From Plotosus lineatus (Eukaryota; Chordata; Actinopteri; Siluriformes; Plotosidae), in the NCBI GenBank assembly GCA_024760905.1, contig CM045735.1, forward strand, positions 25,527,249 to 25,591,248: a DNA stretch of 64,000 bases, written 5' to 3'. Below the pieces are notes generated by a model. It was not told the DNA's origin and did not search any database. It was given only the letters and a program-made list of their open reading frames with translations. Shown one piece after another: positions 32,969 through 43,580 of the stretch. Within the stretch, counting starts at the first letter, position 1, and every line of letters starts with the position of its first letter. The position numbers and the translations under genes are program-made.

Positions 32969-33240
32969 CACAGACGCTCCCCGACTTGCGTTCATCCGTT
33001 TTTTCGATTTTTTTTCGAATTTTGAGTTTAGACGTACCTACATAGTACGCTGACATAATGATGCAATGACACTGCATCCATTGTTTACAAATTACAGACT
33101 GAACGTGCCCCTCCTTCTTACCAGTTCAGTTATATATACAGACGCTCCCCGACTTACGTTCATCCGTTTTACGTTTTTTCGATTTTACGTTTTTTTAATG
33201 ACGCAATGACGATGCATTCATTGTTTACAATCTACAGACT
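32969..33240 (+). mobile_element. Two pogo-like terminal fragments in tandem
   Basis: 'cagacgctccccgacttgcgttcatccgttt' at 32970 and 'cagacgctccccgacttacgttcatccgtttt' at 33139 each start a related stretch ending in 'cattgtttaca-a-tacagactga'. They are left-end copies arranged head to tail with a period of about 168 bp. Confidence 0.65.
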
Positions 33241-33264
33241 GAGTGTGGGTGTGTGTATATATAT

Positions 33265-33540
33265 ATATATATCAGTTATCTAGTGTGGTACCCTTGTGTT
33301 AAGAGGTCGTCCCTGTGATCTTTGTGTTTACACTGTTTTGCGTACTTTTGTAACCCTAAGCAAATATGGTTGGTCAGAAGTGTAAATCTACCAGCATGGG
33401 TGCAAGTCTCATACACAGAGATGAATTAACTATCTGCACAGATCGGCACAATCTAATACATACTCAGTTAAGCAAAGAGTTGTAAAGTGAATGAAAACCC
33501 GATTCTTCAAGAAATTCTTTTTATATGACAATGCCATGAT
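33265..33540 (-). repeat. Repeat shared with 4480-4700 and 20790-20900
   Basis: Reverse-complement matches to 4480-4690 ('gatctttgtgtttacactgttttgcg', 'ggcacaatctaat-catactcagtt'). A noncoding part of a pogo-like element. Confidence 0.65.
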
Positions 33541-34940
33541 TTTGCATTTATATTTATAACTGAAAACTTTAAATTAGTATTTCAACCACTTCCAGTGAAA
33601 TTATGGGGATAATTTCGATGTGAAAATGCCTGTCAGTGTTTCAGAGCAATTCTTGTTAATGCAAAACTGCATAAGCTAGGGGGTGTCATTGAAAACCTAT
33701 TATTGGTATCAATATATTGATAGAAAAAATTTCCGACGTATCGATACATTAGAATATTGCTGTACTGTTCCATAAATGCATTAAATAGAACAGACATACA
33801 GAACAGATATATTACAGTAGTTTGTATAATGCATTGAATATTTTATAATAAACTGACCAATTTCTAAAGCCAAATCTGAAATAAAAGGCAGGACATAGTT
33901 TTCCACCTATAAGATTTTAATTAACACCTTTTTGTATTTCACAAATCTATTCACACTTCTTTACTAGTTAATTTCAAGCAAGTTGTTTCTATTCTACAAA
34001 CCCTTGTCAATTGAAAAGTTTAAGAGATATGCATTTTTACAGTTCGTAATTATGATGCAAGAAGATGCACATATCTGCATTATCCGGTGATAAGTGTCTC
34101 TTCCTGTTCAAAATGTTCCGTGCTGTTGAGAACACGCGCTCTGACGGCACACTAGAAGCAGGGACGGACCATTTACCATACAGAGAGGCAGGACGTACCA
34201 TTTACTAGAAGTGTAATTGAAAATGGCATTTACTACAGACGCTGTCATGAACACAGGAAACTTGGACAAATACTTGGCATTACGCTAAGCTGGTTTTCGA
34301 CTGAAACTATATAATGTGTTTTCGTACATTATTTTATACCGCTTGCTGTAGTGTTATTTAAATTAAAACAGCTTTGTACGAAATTTAATATAAGATGAAT
34401 TTTATATAACGTTAGAAGTATCGCTATCCCTTTTATAGGTATCGATTATAGATTGACATAATTATATCCGCGATATTCCAATATTCCGATTGTCAATGAC
34501 ATCCCGAGCGTAAGCCATCAGAAATCATCATGCTTTTCGAGTCTTTACTCAGCAGCAGGCCAATGTGCTGTCAGAAGGCAGCTACAACCTCTTTTTAATT
34601 GGTGATAATTGGTTAAATATGCAACTTTTACATATAAAACCTGGACATACAGTATGTAAAAAAACTTAACTTTTTCTGACACAAAAAACTAATTCTAATA
34701 CTACGATTACAGTGTTTACAAAAACTTAATGAAAAAGCTCTCTTATCAGTGCAGGTTAGCAGTTGTACAAGACAGTGACAGTGAAATTTCGGGTACCAAC
34801 TATTATTACCAGAGTGTATCAATACATTTTGCAGGAAAGCTTTAGACCACCCAATACATCGACCCAAAGCAATGAGGTAAATCAACAACAGAATGACGTC
34901 TACAAAAAAATAATACACCTTCTGAAATGGCCCAATCAAA
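33541..34940. repeat. Dispersed repeat, copy 2, split by a hAT element
   Basis: 33545-33668 and 34516-34760 match consecutive parts of 10080-10430, with the hAT at 33677-34507 between them. 34761-34940 is unidentified. Confidence 0.6.
33677..34507. mobile_element. Non-autonomous hAT element (831 bp)
   Basis: Ends TAGGGGGTGTCATTGA and, inverted, TCGGGATGTCATTGAC. 8-bp target duplication GCATAAGC at 33669-33676 and GCGTAAGC at 34508-34515, with one mismatch. AT-rich inner part with 'atcgata' motifs and no transposase. A shorter relative lies at 54052-54350. Confidence 0.82.
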
Positions 34941-35137
34941 ATTGTCTATTCGCGTTTTTGCACTCACGGGTTGAGTATTCGTAGACTGCCGAGCAACTGA
35001 CACGTGATTCAATTTCAGACAATGGCTGTCCTCCTTCCATCTGATTGGTTGAGATGATGTAACGCCCCTTTTTCCTTCATTCGCGCACAAGTTGTCAATT
35101 AGCCTTTTTTTAGTCTGTTTTAATTACCAGTTAAGTT
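34941..35137 (+). mobile_element. Pogo family B, left half
   Basis: 'attcgcgtttttgcactcacgggttgagtattcgtagactgccgagcaactg' and 'gctgattggttgagatgatgt'-like blocks match other B copies (39720, 46422). The copy is interrupted at about 35137 by pogo C and resumes at 37020. Confidence 0.75.
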
Positions 35138-35329
35138 CTATGATGTGAAAAGTTCGTCTCCCGAACATTTATTTCCCATAAGAAACCATTAAAATGAGAA
35201 TAATCCGTTCCCAGGTCCCCATAAAACATAATTTTCTAATAAATAAGCCTTAAAACTACACAAAAATATACCTTATTTTATGTATAATAAATGTGCTCTT
35301 GTATTGTAATTAAAGAAATAAACTGTACT

Positions 35330-36465
35330 GAGAGACTAATTTTTAAAACGAGGTCTGTTGGAATTGTAGGAGGTATTCTGGAGTGGATTAAGAACTGGTT
35401 ACAGGACAGAACACAGAGAGTTGTGGTTGGAGGGATTTCATCTGAGCAAGGAATTGTGGGAAGTGGAGTCCCTCAGGGATCTGTGTTGGGACCCTTGCTC
35501 TTCCTCATCTACATTAATGACCTTGATAGGGACATTGAGAGCACATTGGTGAAATTTGCTGACGATACTAAACTGGGCGGTTTGGCAAATAGTCTGGAGT
35601 CTACTAAGGTTATTCAGGACGATTTGGATAGACTTCGAATTTGGGCAGATACATGGCAAATGAAATTCAATGTCGCTAAATGTAAAGTTCTACATGTAGG
35701 GAATAAAAACATTAGACAGGAGTATTTCATGGGAGGTTTAAAACTAGAATGTTCCTCTCAGGAAAAGGATCTGGGTGTGATGGTTGACCAGTCCCTCACT
35801 GGTACTAGCCACTGTGCGTTAGCAGTAAAAAGGCAAATAGGATGGTGGGTTACATAGCCAGGAGTATTGAGTATAGATCTAAAGATGTTGTCCTTCTCTT
35901 GTATAACACATTGGTTAGACCACATTTAGAGTATTGTGTACAGTTCTGGGGACCATACTTGAAAAAGACATCGAGACTCTCGAAAAGGTTCAGAGAAGAG
36001 CAACAAAGCTAATTCCGGGTATATAAAAGGAATCCTATGAGGAGAGGCTGAGGATCCTAAACCTTTTCAGTCTTCAAAAAAGGAGAATTAGAGGTGATCT
36101 GATTGAGGTCTTTAAGTATCTTAAGGGGATTAATAAAGTCAACTATGCCCGATTACTTAGGCCAAGTTCTGTAAGTAGAACTAGGGGTCATAAATGGAAG
36201 TTATTCAAGGGTAAATTTAGCACAAATATTAGGAAATATTTTTTCTCGCAGAGGGTAATTTCAGTGTGGAATAGATTGCCTAACCACGTTGTCGAAGCAG
36301 AAACCTTACAAGTCTTCAAAAGCAGACTTGATCTAGTGCTGGATACCATCTAGTCATGGTGCGTCTTTAAGGTTAGAGTCACTTTAGAATAGGACAATGG
36401 TGAGCTTAGTTGGGCTGAATGGCCTGTTCTCACCACTCATGTTATGTTATGTTATGTTATGTTAT
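35330..36465 (+). mobile_element. CR1/L2-type LINE, 5'-truncated, inserted in pogo C
   Basis: The exact limits come from comparison with the empty site in copy 2 (48199-48218 region): 'aaactgtact' ends at 35329 and 'gtataataaa' resumes at 36466. It ends with a (TTATG)n tail at 36438-36465 and shows no clear target duplication, as is common for CR1-like elements. Confidence 0.85.
35345..36355 (+). pseudogene. CR1-like reverse transcriptase, C-terminal half
   Basis: 'IKNWLQDRTQRVVVGG', 'GVPQGSVLGPLLFLIYINDL', 'VKFADDTKLGG' (F-A-D-D catalytic box, about 35551-35562), 'MKFNVAKCKVLHVG' and 'EKDLGVMVDQSL' are seen. After a frameshift near 35840, '[25 protein letters not shown]', 'SYEERLRILNLFSLQKRRIRGDLIEVFKYLKG' and '-VISVWNRLPNHVVEAETLQVFKSRLD' run to about 36350. 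It is open over long stretches, with one or two stops. Confidence 0.85.
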
Positions 36466-36579
36466 GTATAATAAACTCGTTTTATTTACCTTTGTGATGG
36501 TAGTTGATGGCTTGATGGAATGGAGTGGGAGGAGGAGGGAGGGAGGGACTTACTGTTTGGAAGGAGAGTTTGGAAACGC

Positions 36580-36756
36580 CTACTGTTTGGAAACACCCTT
36601 AGCCACACACGCACCCTTAATAGATTCCTTGTTCTTAAGGATGGGAGCAATGGTAGACTTAGCGTACTGGTACTGGGACGCTAAGTCACACAAACGCACA
36701 TCTCGTTCGTGTTTTTCAATGATCTCCGCCTGTGGTGGGGTCTTTTTCGGTCCCAT
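36580..36756 (-). pseudogene. Tigger transposase N-terminal helix-turn-helix (family C)
   Basis: The ATG at 36756 starts 'MGPKKTPPQAEIIEKHE' followed by '-RLCDLASQYQYAKSTIAPILKNKE', a CENP-B/pogo-type helix-turn-helix, and a stop after 58 codons. The D-D-D catalytic domain is absent. The equivalent frame at 47895-48071 is nearly identical, so the truncation came before both copies were made. Confidence 0.78.
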
Positions 36757-37017
36757 AATAGCAAAAGTACACTCAATATGGTCCAAAATGTCTAGCAAAC
36801 ACAAACCACTTCCGCATTCAAAGAAAGGGGGTGACGAACTGTGACGCCATGAGCGTGCGTCAGCTTCTCGTGGCCGCCACCGTGGTGCTGTTCGACCGCG
36901 TGGTTTGATTCGTCCGCCGAAAACTAGTTCGTCAGCAGAGACAATATGCTCGCAAATTTAATGTTCTTGAGGCGAAAAGTTCGTGAGCTTAAGCGTTCGT
37001 CAGCGGAGGTTTTACTG

Positions 37018-37204
37018 TAATCGTCTGAACTGTTGTAAAACACTCCACTATTAAAGTCTTTTTCAATTATTATTACAGTACATTACCTAAGGTAATGTTG
37101 AGAATGTTTGTGTGTTAGATTTTATTTACTGTGGTATAGCATGTTTCTCATTTTGTTTTGTTTATCCAATTTATAACATTTCTGGTTATTTTATGTCCTT
37201 TTTG
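37018..37204 (+). mobile_element. Pogo family B, right part of the split copy
   Basis: 'gtctgaactgttgtaaaacac' and 'tctttttcaattattattacagtacattacctaa' match 31775-31815. This is the continuation of 34941-35137 after the nested pogo C. Confidence 0.65.
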
Positions 37205-37487
37205 TTATGGTCTTTGTTTTGGAGGACTTTGATTTTGGCGCTGTCCCTCTAACAAACTGTTTACTCTCTGCTTCTGCTGAGGGGCGTGACTGAGCTGCTC
37301 CTTGGCTCACACCTGAATTCACAATACTTATTTACTCCCAATAAACAAAAGCAAGCTCACCTCTGCACCAGAAGATTAACTCGCATCATATCACTGCTTC
37401 TTTGGTTTGTAACGCTCTCTAACTCTCTCACTATAAAACTCTGGTTTCAACTCGCTCGGGCTGAGGGCGTGGCTGAGCTGCTCGGAC
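37205..37487 (+). mobile_element. Chromovirus-like LTR fragment
   Basis: Starts 'tgttatggtctttgttttggaggactttga', like the LTRs at 21391 and 25610, and contains 'gcaccagaagattaactcgc'. 'ctgagggcgtggctgagctgctc' near the end repeats 'tgaggggcgtgactgagctgctc' at about 37279, so part is duplicated. Confidence 0.6.
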
Positions 37488-37491
37488 TTAA

Positions 37492-38293
37492 AGGGTACCT
37501 ATAGTGAAAACGCTTATATACCTAATTTGATTTATTGTGTATAGCTAGTGACAATACACCTATAAGGCGTTTATTATATTCTCTCACAAACCAGCTTTAA
37601 GCGATTTAAGGGCTTCACTAACATCAATTTTCAGATTACAGGAGTTTGGCAGCGTCGCATTTCCTGTGACGTCACATCGTTGACAAAGCCTCGACCGGAA
37701 CTGCGAGATTGCAATGTAACCCTATGGCATGACACACAACACAAGCTCACGGAAAATTGGAAAAAACAGACATTATAGTATTTTTTTTTTAAAACCATGG
37801 ACGAAGACAATGTCATAGAAAGAGCAGAAGGTTATTTATATGAACCACTGAAGAAAGACTATCCACATTTAGTGAAATCGGACCAGGAAAGTGACAACTC
37901 GGAGGACAATATTGGAGAGTCGGTAGAAGCTCTTAGACAGGAAAATCATAGCAAATAACCAGCAAATATTTGGTGCTCTTGTGGAAAATGCGTGCGTCAA
38001 AAAAAACGATCAGGAGTGCTATTGTTGTAAAGAACATGAGTTGCTTGAGGAAAATATACTGACATTCTGCAATTGGCGATACGACTGACAACGATGTTAC
38101 GTCACAATGACCTTTGACCCCGGTGAAAAAAAGCCAACATGTGCGCGCGCTGAACCTTCGTGAGCAAGGAATGTCATACAGAAGAAAAGGAAATGTGGAC
38201 TTATACATAAGCTTCCGATATCACGTGATGTTTAAAAATTAATAAAAAGGTATGGTGGATATTTTTTTAACGCCGTCAATTTTGAGTACAATT
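37492..38293 (+). mobile_element. TTAA-flanked DNA transposon (Kolobok/T2-like), copy 1
   Basis: TTAA at 37488-37491 and 38294-38297. The left terminus AGGGTACCTATAGTGAAAACGC is as in copy 2 (58903). The right terminus is decayed. It carries a short ORF with Cys clusters. The family name is an inference from TTAA targets and the A-G-G-G start; a piggyBac end would start CCC. Confidence 0.72.
37798..38090 (+). pseudogene. P2X7-tail-like Cys-rich ORF in the TTAA element, copy 1
   Basis: The ATG at 37798 starts 'MDEDNVIERAEGYLYEPLKK', then an acidic stretch and, after a stop at about 37957 and a frame change, 'ANIWCSCGKCV' and 'DQECYCCKEHELLEENI'. The C-x-C-x2-C followed by C-x-C-C-x-E resembles the cytoplasmic C-terminal domain of P2X7 receptors, a fold also reported in transposon proteins. 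One stop and one A-run frameshift break it. Function in the element is unknown. Confidence 0.6.
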
Positions 38294-38307
38294 TTAATGC
38301 AGTTCAT

Positions 38308-38310
<3 letters not shown>

Positions 38311-38338
<28 letters not shown>
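38311..38338. repeat. (TA)n array
   Basis: About 14 TA units at the edge of pogo F copy 1. Confidence 0.9.
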
Positions 38339-38341
<3 letters not shown>

Positions 38342-38392
38342 TCATCCCATGAATATGGCGGATAATGTAGACCAGACCTGGCCGCGATATTC

Positions 38393-39007
38393 TTCTTCTT
38401 TTCCTTTCAGCTGTTCCCTTCAGGGGTCGCCACAGCAAATGATCTGCCTCCATCTCACCCTATCCTCTGCATCTTCTACTCTTACTCCAACGACCTTTAT
38501 GTCCGCCTTTACCACATCCATAAATCTTCTTTGGTCTTCCTCTGGGCCTTCTGCCTGGTAGTCCCAACCTCAGCATCCTACGACCAATATACTGACTATC
38601 CCTCCTCTGTACATGTCCAAACCATCTCAATCTAGCCTCTCTGACTTTGTCTCCAGAACATCTAACATGTGCTGTCCCTCTGACGTACTCATTCCTGATC
38701 CTATCCATCCTCGTTACTCCCAAAAAGAACCTCAACATTTTCATCTCTGCTACCTCCAACTCTTACTCCTGTGTTTTCCCCAGGGCCACTGTCTCGAAAC
38801 CATACAACATCGCTGGCCTCATCACCGTCTTGTACACTTTTCCCTTCATTCTTGCCGATAATCTCCTATCACACATCATACCGGACACTTTTCTCCATCC
38901 ATTCCAACCTGCCTGCACGCGCTTCTTCACCTCTTTTCCACACTCTCCATTGCTCTGTATTGTTGAGCCTAAGTACTTAAAATCCTCCACCTTTTAAAAT
39001 CCTCCCC
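38393..39007 (-). mobile_element. RTE-type LINE, 5'-truncated, with target duplication
   Basis: 15-bp target duplication CTGGCCGCGATATTC at 38378-38392 and 39008-39022. The 3' end is at 38393 with a GAAGAAGAA tail. It encodes only the thumb to C-terminus ('FKYLGSTIQSNGECGKEVKKRVQAGWNGW' to '-RWFGHVQRRDSQYIG'), with a frameshift near the 3' end. A small repeat 'aaaatcctcc' lies at the truncated end. Confidence 0.88.
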
Positions 39008-39320
39008 CTGGCCGCGATATTCGAAGAAAAAAAAAAATGTGAAGTAGGAACCCCCCCCCCCCCCCCACTTTATACCATGTTGTCTCATTTCTATACGTTT
39101 TCGCATCTATACAATATTAAGAAGTGTATATTAAACTTTACACAGTTATATGCATATGTAAATACTGTATTGTATTAATATTTAAATAGAATTTATATAT
39201 AAATAATTTAAGTACTGTACTCACCTCTGACAATACTGTAGCTCTTCTCCGTGGTGCAGGACGTTCACAAATACAGTAAGATCACAAAATCACAAAAAAA
39301 AAATCCCGCGGGAATGAGCG

Positions 39321-39436
39321 AGGCAACAGCGTCACGCGTCTAAGCCAATCAGCTTGCGAGATGAGTTGAGTGGGCGGGAGGCAACAGCATCATGCGTCTA
39401 AGCCAATCAGCTTGCGAGATTGAGTTGAGTGGGCGG
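39321..39436. repeat. 58-bp tandem duplication in pogo F copy 1
   Basis: 'aggcaacagc-tca-gcgtctaagccaatcagcttgcgagat' begins at 39321 and again at 39379. The copy at 49730 has a single unit. Confidence 0.88.
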
Positions 39437-39634
39437 TCCCTGCCTGAACTGGGGAGGATGGGCACTTCAGTCTGTGGTTTGGAAACAATGGACGCACCCT
39501 GCCTTGGGTCCCTGCCTTCCGCTTGCTTTCATGTGAGTTTCAGTGCGAATTTTTAATTTTTTATGAGTATTTTTTTTTTCTTTATTAAAATACCGCGGTG
39601 CTCAAATCGCGAAGTGGCAAGGGATGCTGGGGGG

Positions 39635-39637
<3 letters not shown>

Positions 39638-39719
<82 letters not shown>
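39638..39719. repeat. (TA)n(CA)n array
   Basis: About 22 TA and 19 CA units between pogo F and pogo B. Confidence 0.93.
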
Positions 39720-39722
<3 letters not shown>

Positions 39723-40130
39723 GGCCCTTGACTATTCGTGGTTTTGCACTCACGGTTGCGGTTTACATATTCACCGATTGCCGAGCAACTGTCACATGAT
39801 TAAAATTCAGCCAATGGCTGTACTCCTTCCTGCTGATTGGTTGAGATGATGTAATACCCCCTTTTCCTCATTCGCGCATTTTGTGCCTGTGCTTTTTAAG
39901 TGTGTGTGTTTTAATTTACAGTTAAGCTCCCTCATGCCACCCAAACGCTGCGCACCTCGTCAGGCTTCTGGTAAGGCGCGGAGGCGCCAGAAAAAGGTAT
40001 GAACTGCATGAAAAAGTAGAACTGCTTGATATGATTCAAGAAGGAAAACATTTTAATGTAGAAGTGCTAAGAAGGTGAATGTTGTATGAAACAAAATCAT
40101 CAGAATGGAACCTGCCATAGTATTCTGGAT
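39720..40130 (+). mobile_element. Pogo/Tigger family B copy with transposase start
   Basis: Starts 'agtaggcccttgactattcgtggttttgcactcacgg'. It contains the shared 'caatggctgtactccttcctgctgattggttgagatgatgt' block and then a transposase N-terminus (39934-40080). The right border meets the hAT at 40143. Confidence 0.75.
39934..40080 (+). pseudogene. Tigger transposase N-terminal part (family B), frameshifted
   Basis: The ATG at 39934 reads 'MPPKRCAPRQASGKARRR' and stops at 40000. The next frame continues 'ELHEKVELLDMIQEGKHFN' with a stop at about 40078. This is the basic N-terminus and first helices of a CENP-B-type helix-turn-helix. The downstream catalytic part is absent. Confidence 0.7.
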
Positions 40131-40142
40131 ACTTTTAGTTCA

Positions 40143-41260
40143 GGGGTCTGCAACCTTTGCCATTCAAAGAGCCATTTGGACCCGTTTTCCACATTAAAGA
40201 AAACACTGAAGCCACAAATCCTTTTTTTACATTTAAAATCAAATAACACTGCAGAGAATGGTTTTCCCCTTTTTCCTTCATGTTAATATAAAACAACAAT
40301 GTGTTGCATTGATTTAAACGACTGCAGAGACAATTAAATTACAATTCTGCTTGCAAAAAAACCTTGAGACAAAAAAAAAATCTCCAGCCTCCCCGCGACC
40401 ATAATTAGGATGAAGCGGTTCAGAAAATTAATGAATGTGTTCGACTCATTCTTGTATTTTTATAAAGAAAAGGCATATCTATCCCACGATGCGTGGGCCT
40501 GCAGCCAGATGTGTTAACGGGTTGAGTAGTCTACCTCACCATCACGCCCTTCGTGGGATTTTATTTTTCTTTATTCGTCATATGAATATTCTTTTGTCAT
40601 AGTTTAAATTTGCAAAAATGACAGCAACACAGAAAAGTATATGAAGATTTATTTTAAGAAGGAGCCTGCTCAACATTCTTTTAAATAATATTAATGCTTA
40701 ATACATCACTGACCGACCCATTCTCAGAGCGGAGACTGAACCACACCCAGTCTTTTATTTTGTCACTGGGAGGAGGAGAGTTATTTAATTCGGTGATTGC
40801 TGTGTATAAACAAATCTCACTGTCTCTACTTCATCTGTGATTTCCGTTCCTGGATTACAAACCCCGGCAGGGGGAAAAAAAACCCTCGCTTGCCGCGCTG
40901 CTGATGGTGACAGCACTCTTTACCATGAGCACAAAAATTTTAAAATCCACCAACACAGCAGATCAAAAACACTGAGACTCTCAATGTAGCTGATAGGCAT
41001 GTCACAAAAACACGCACACAAAAATCACCCCACCCACACCAAATAAATATCCACACACACCACTGACTGTTAATTTTCATCTCTGTAATTTTCGTCCCTA
41101 AAAGAGGATTTTTGGAAGGGTATCCACTGGGTACCCGACCGTTGCAAAACTCTCCATTATGCAGATTCTCCCATCATTCGGGTGAAAGCTGGTTTAATGC
41201 TCTAACACCTGGAAGCAAGAGAGGTGAAAGAGCCGCATGAACCACGAGTTTCCGACTCCT
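40143..41260. mobile_element. hAT element, non-autonomous (about 1.1 kb)
   Basis: Left end CAGGGGTCTGCAACC followed by 'aaagagccatttggac'. Right end, inverted, CAGGAGTCGGAAACTCG followed by 'gttcatgcggctcttt'. This is a Charlie-like terminus. The flanking 8-mers (ttttagtt and gtttaatg) do not match, so the target duplication is lost. It includes a fragment of another repeat, 'cccgcgaccataattaggatgaagcggttcag', at 40395-40426. No ORF with a motif. Confidence 0.72.
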
Positions 41261-41378
41261 GGTTTAATGCAATACCCCCTTGTGGGCATCTTTGAAAACT
41301 ACAGTTGTTGTATGTTTAATTGAACATACAGTACTGTATTATCCTTAGTCCGTGTCCTTTTATATATAAAATATACAC

Positions 41379-41396
41379 AATATATATATATATATG

Positions 41397-41472
<76 letters not shown>

Positions 41473-41490
41473 CACACACACACACACACA
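41379..41490. repeat. (TA)n(CA)n(TA)n(CA)n array
   Basis: Alternating purine-pyrimidine tract of about 110 bp, partly palindromic. Confidence 0.93.
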
Positions 41491-41492
41491 CT

Positions 41493-41859
41493 AGTCCTTC
41501 ACAAAAAATTAGCAGATTGTGATGAAGTTCATTATTTTCTGAAATGAATTGATAAACATTAGACTTTCATATATTTTAGATTCATTACACACAACTGAAA
41601 TAGTTCAGGCCTTTTATTGTTTTAATAATGATAATTTTAGCCAAAAAGTTAAGAAAAACCAAAAATCCTTTTCTCAAAAAATTAGCACATTTCCTCCGAC
41701 CATCTGTATGCCAAAATCATCAGTATTAAAACAATAAAAGACCTGAAATATTTCAGTTGGTGTGTAATGAATCTAAAATATATAAAAGTCTAATATTTAT
41801 CAGTACATTACAGAAAATAATGAACTTTATCACAATATGCTAATTTTTTGAGAAGGACT
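41493..41859. mobile_element. Tc1-derived MITE made of two terminal repeats
   Basis: Left 'agtccttcacaaaaaattagca' and right, inverted, AGTCCTTCTCAAAAAATTAGCA. The inverted repeats extend about 170 bp ('tttagattcattacacac-aactgaaatagttcagg'). No transposase remains. The sequence is that of a well-known vertebrate Tc1-like family. Confidence 0.85.
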
Positions 41860-42132
41860 CATACAGTGGGGCCAATCAGTATTGGGTAATGTAAAAATGT
41901 GCAAGTTCACCCATTTAAAAAGATAAGCTTGATGTGTACCTATGATGAAAATTACAAATCTCTCTTAAGAGACAGAATGTGAAAAAAAAAATCCAAGAAA
42001 TCACATTGTATGATTTTGAAACAATTTATTTGTGAAAATGGGAGGCCAATAAGTATTGGGCAGCTAGAAAACAAACATTATTACGGCCCCCACTGGTTAA
42101 CAGTATGAATGACACTTGTTTAAACTGATTAG

Positions 42133-43580
42133 ATGCATAAGAGACACCTGCACACACCTTCAAACTGTCAGACTGCAGTCTTCACCCTGACCAAGACCAG
42201 AGAGCTTCCCAAAGACACCAGAGATAAAATTGTACAACTGCACAAAGCTGGGATGAGTCAAACTGCAATTGGTAAACAACTTTGTGAGAAAAGACAGTGG
42301 GAAACATTATTAGAAAATGGACGTAGTATAACATCACTGACAACCTCCCTCGGAGTGGAGCTCCATGCAAGATCTCACCTCATGGGGTTCAAAGGATCCT
42401 GAGAACAGTGAGTAATCAGCCCAGAACTACATGGCAGGAACTGGTGAATGATTTGAAGACGGCAGGAACCACCATCACAAAGATGACAATAGCTAACACA
42501 CTACGTCGTCATGAGATGAAATCCTGCATTGCCATAAGGTTCCCCTACTAAACAAAAAACATGTAAAGGCCCGTCTGAAATATGCTAAAGACCATCTGGA
42601 CGATCCAGAAGGGGGCAGTGGTGGTCTAGTGGTATAGGGTGCTGGATCGCTGATCCAAAGGTTGGGGGTTCAAGTCCCACTCTCCACAAGGTTGTCACTG
42701 TCCCCCCCAGTGCAGCTAACTGGGTTATCAAAGGCGGGCCATGTCTCTCACTGTCTATGGTGTGAGGCATGTAAAAGAACCATTGCTGACTTTCGTAAAG
42801 AGTAGGCTGCAAAGTCGTCAGCGTGTTTCTGTCCCTTGCTAAAAAGGGTTGTGACAGGAAGGGCATCCGACGTAAAAACCTCTGCCAAAATCAAAACGTG
42901 CGAATCAGATGATTCGCTGTGGCAACTCCCGAGTAAAAGGGAAAAAGCTGAAAGGAAGACAGACATCTGGACGATCCAGAGGAGGATTGGGAGAATGTGA
43001 TGTGGTCAGATGAGACCAAAATTGATTAAAATTGATTTTGTTTAAACAGCACTCGCTGTGTTTGGAGGAAGAAGAATGCTGAGTTGCATCCCAAGAACAC
43101 CATACCGAGTGTGAAGCATGGGAGTGGACACATCATGCTTTGGGGATGCTTTTCTGCAAAAGGGACAGGAAGACTGCACCGTATCAATGGCAACATGAAT
43201 GGGGCCATGTATTGTGATATTTTGGGTAAAAACCTCCTTCCCTCGGTCAGAGCATTAAAGAGCATGGCTGGATCTTCCAGCATGATAACGATCCAAAGCA
43301 TACAGCCAAGAAAACCAAGGAGTGGCTCCGTAAAAAGCATATCAATGTTCTGGAGTGGCCTAGCCAGTCTCCTCCAGGCCTCAAACCATTCGAAAACCTG
43401 TGGAGGGGGTTAAAACTTCGAGTTGCCAAGCAACAGCCCTCAAACATCACAGCTCTAGAGAAGATCTGTGCAGAGGAGTGGGCCAAAACACCAACTTAAG
43501 TGTGCGTAGACCTGGTCAAGAACTACAGGAACCATTTGACCTCTGTCATTGCCAACCAAGGCTACATTACAAAGTATTAA
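42133..43580 (+). pseudogene. Tc1 transposase, interrupted by the SINE and frameshifted
   Basis: The N-terminal part (42190-42300) reads '[28 protein letters not shown]', the first helix-turn-helix. After the SINE, '-WSDETK' (first Asp, about 43003-43023) and '[31 protein letters not shown]' follow. In other frames come '[17 protein letters not shown]' (second Asp, about 43275-43327) and '[11 protein letters not shown]' (Glu, about 43385-43420). It is dead by the SINE and several frameshifts. Confidence 0.8.
42610..42963 (+). mobile_element. tRNA-derived SINE, full length with 17-bp target duplication
   Basis: Target duplication CATCTGGACGATCCAGA at 42593-42609 and 42964-42980. A-box-like TGGTCTAGTGG at 42622-42632 and B box GGTTCAAGTCC at 42667-42677, so RNA polymerase III transcription is likely for intact members. 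The body has no coding potential. The 3' end 'gattcgctgtggcaactcccgagtaaaagggaaaaagctgaaaggaaga' matches the RTE 3' end. Confidence 0.92.

Larger units (their letters stand above)
35138..37017 (-). mobile_element. Pogo/Tigger family C, copy 1, nested in family B and split by a CR1 LINE
   Basis: Minus-strand copy of the element at 47637-48420. The right end 'gtcagcggaggttttactgta' (37000-37019) is the inverted CAGTAAAACCTCCGCTGACG terminus. The left end stops at 'tgaaaagttcgtc', lacking the last 50 bp of copy 2. Without the LINE it is about 745 bp. It carries only the first, DNA-binding part of a transposase. Confidence 0.82.
38340..39629 (-). mobile_element. Pogo/Tigger family F, copy 1, with an RTE insertion
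   Basis: It matches the copy at 49730-50671 in reverse ('gcgaagtggcaagggatgctg' at the right end, 'gtcatccc' at the left). It contains the RTE at 38393-39007, a C17 run (39050-39066) and a 58-bp tandem duplication. The HTH-coding part kept in copy 2 is missing here. Confidence 0.75.

Noticed and set aside
36438..36465. An independent (TTATG)n microsatellite
   Set aside because: It is the tail of the CR1 insertion and ends exactly at the empty-site border.
37492..38293. A piggyBac element because of TTAA
   Set aside because: PiggyBac ends begin with CCC inside the TTAA. Here the ends begin AGGG, which fits Kolobok/T2-like elements better.
42613..42690. A genuine tRNA gene
   Set aside because: A and B boxes are present, but the fold is not a proper cloverleaf and the unit continues into a SINE body with target duplication. 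The same was concluded for 27183-27247 and 51270-51345.
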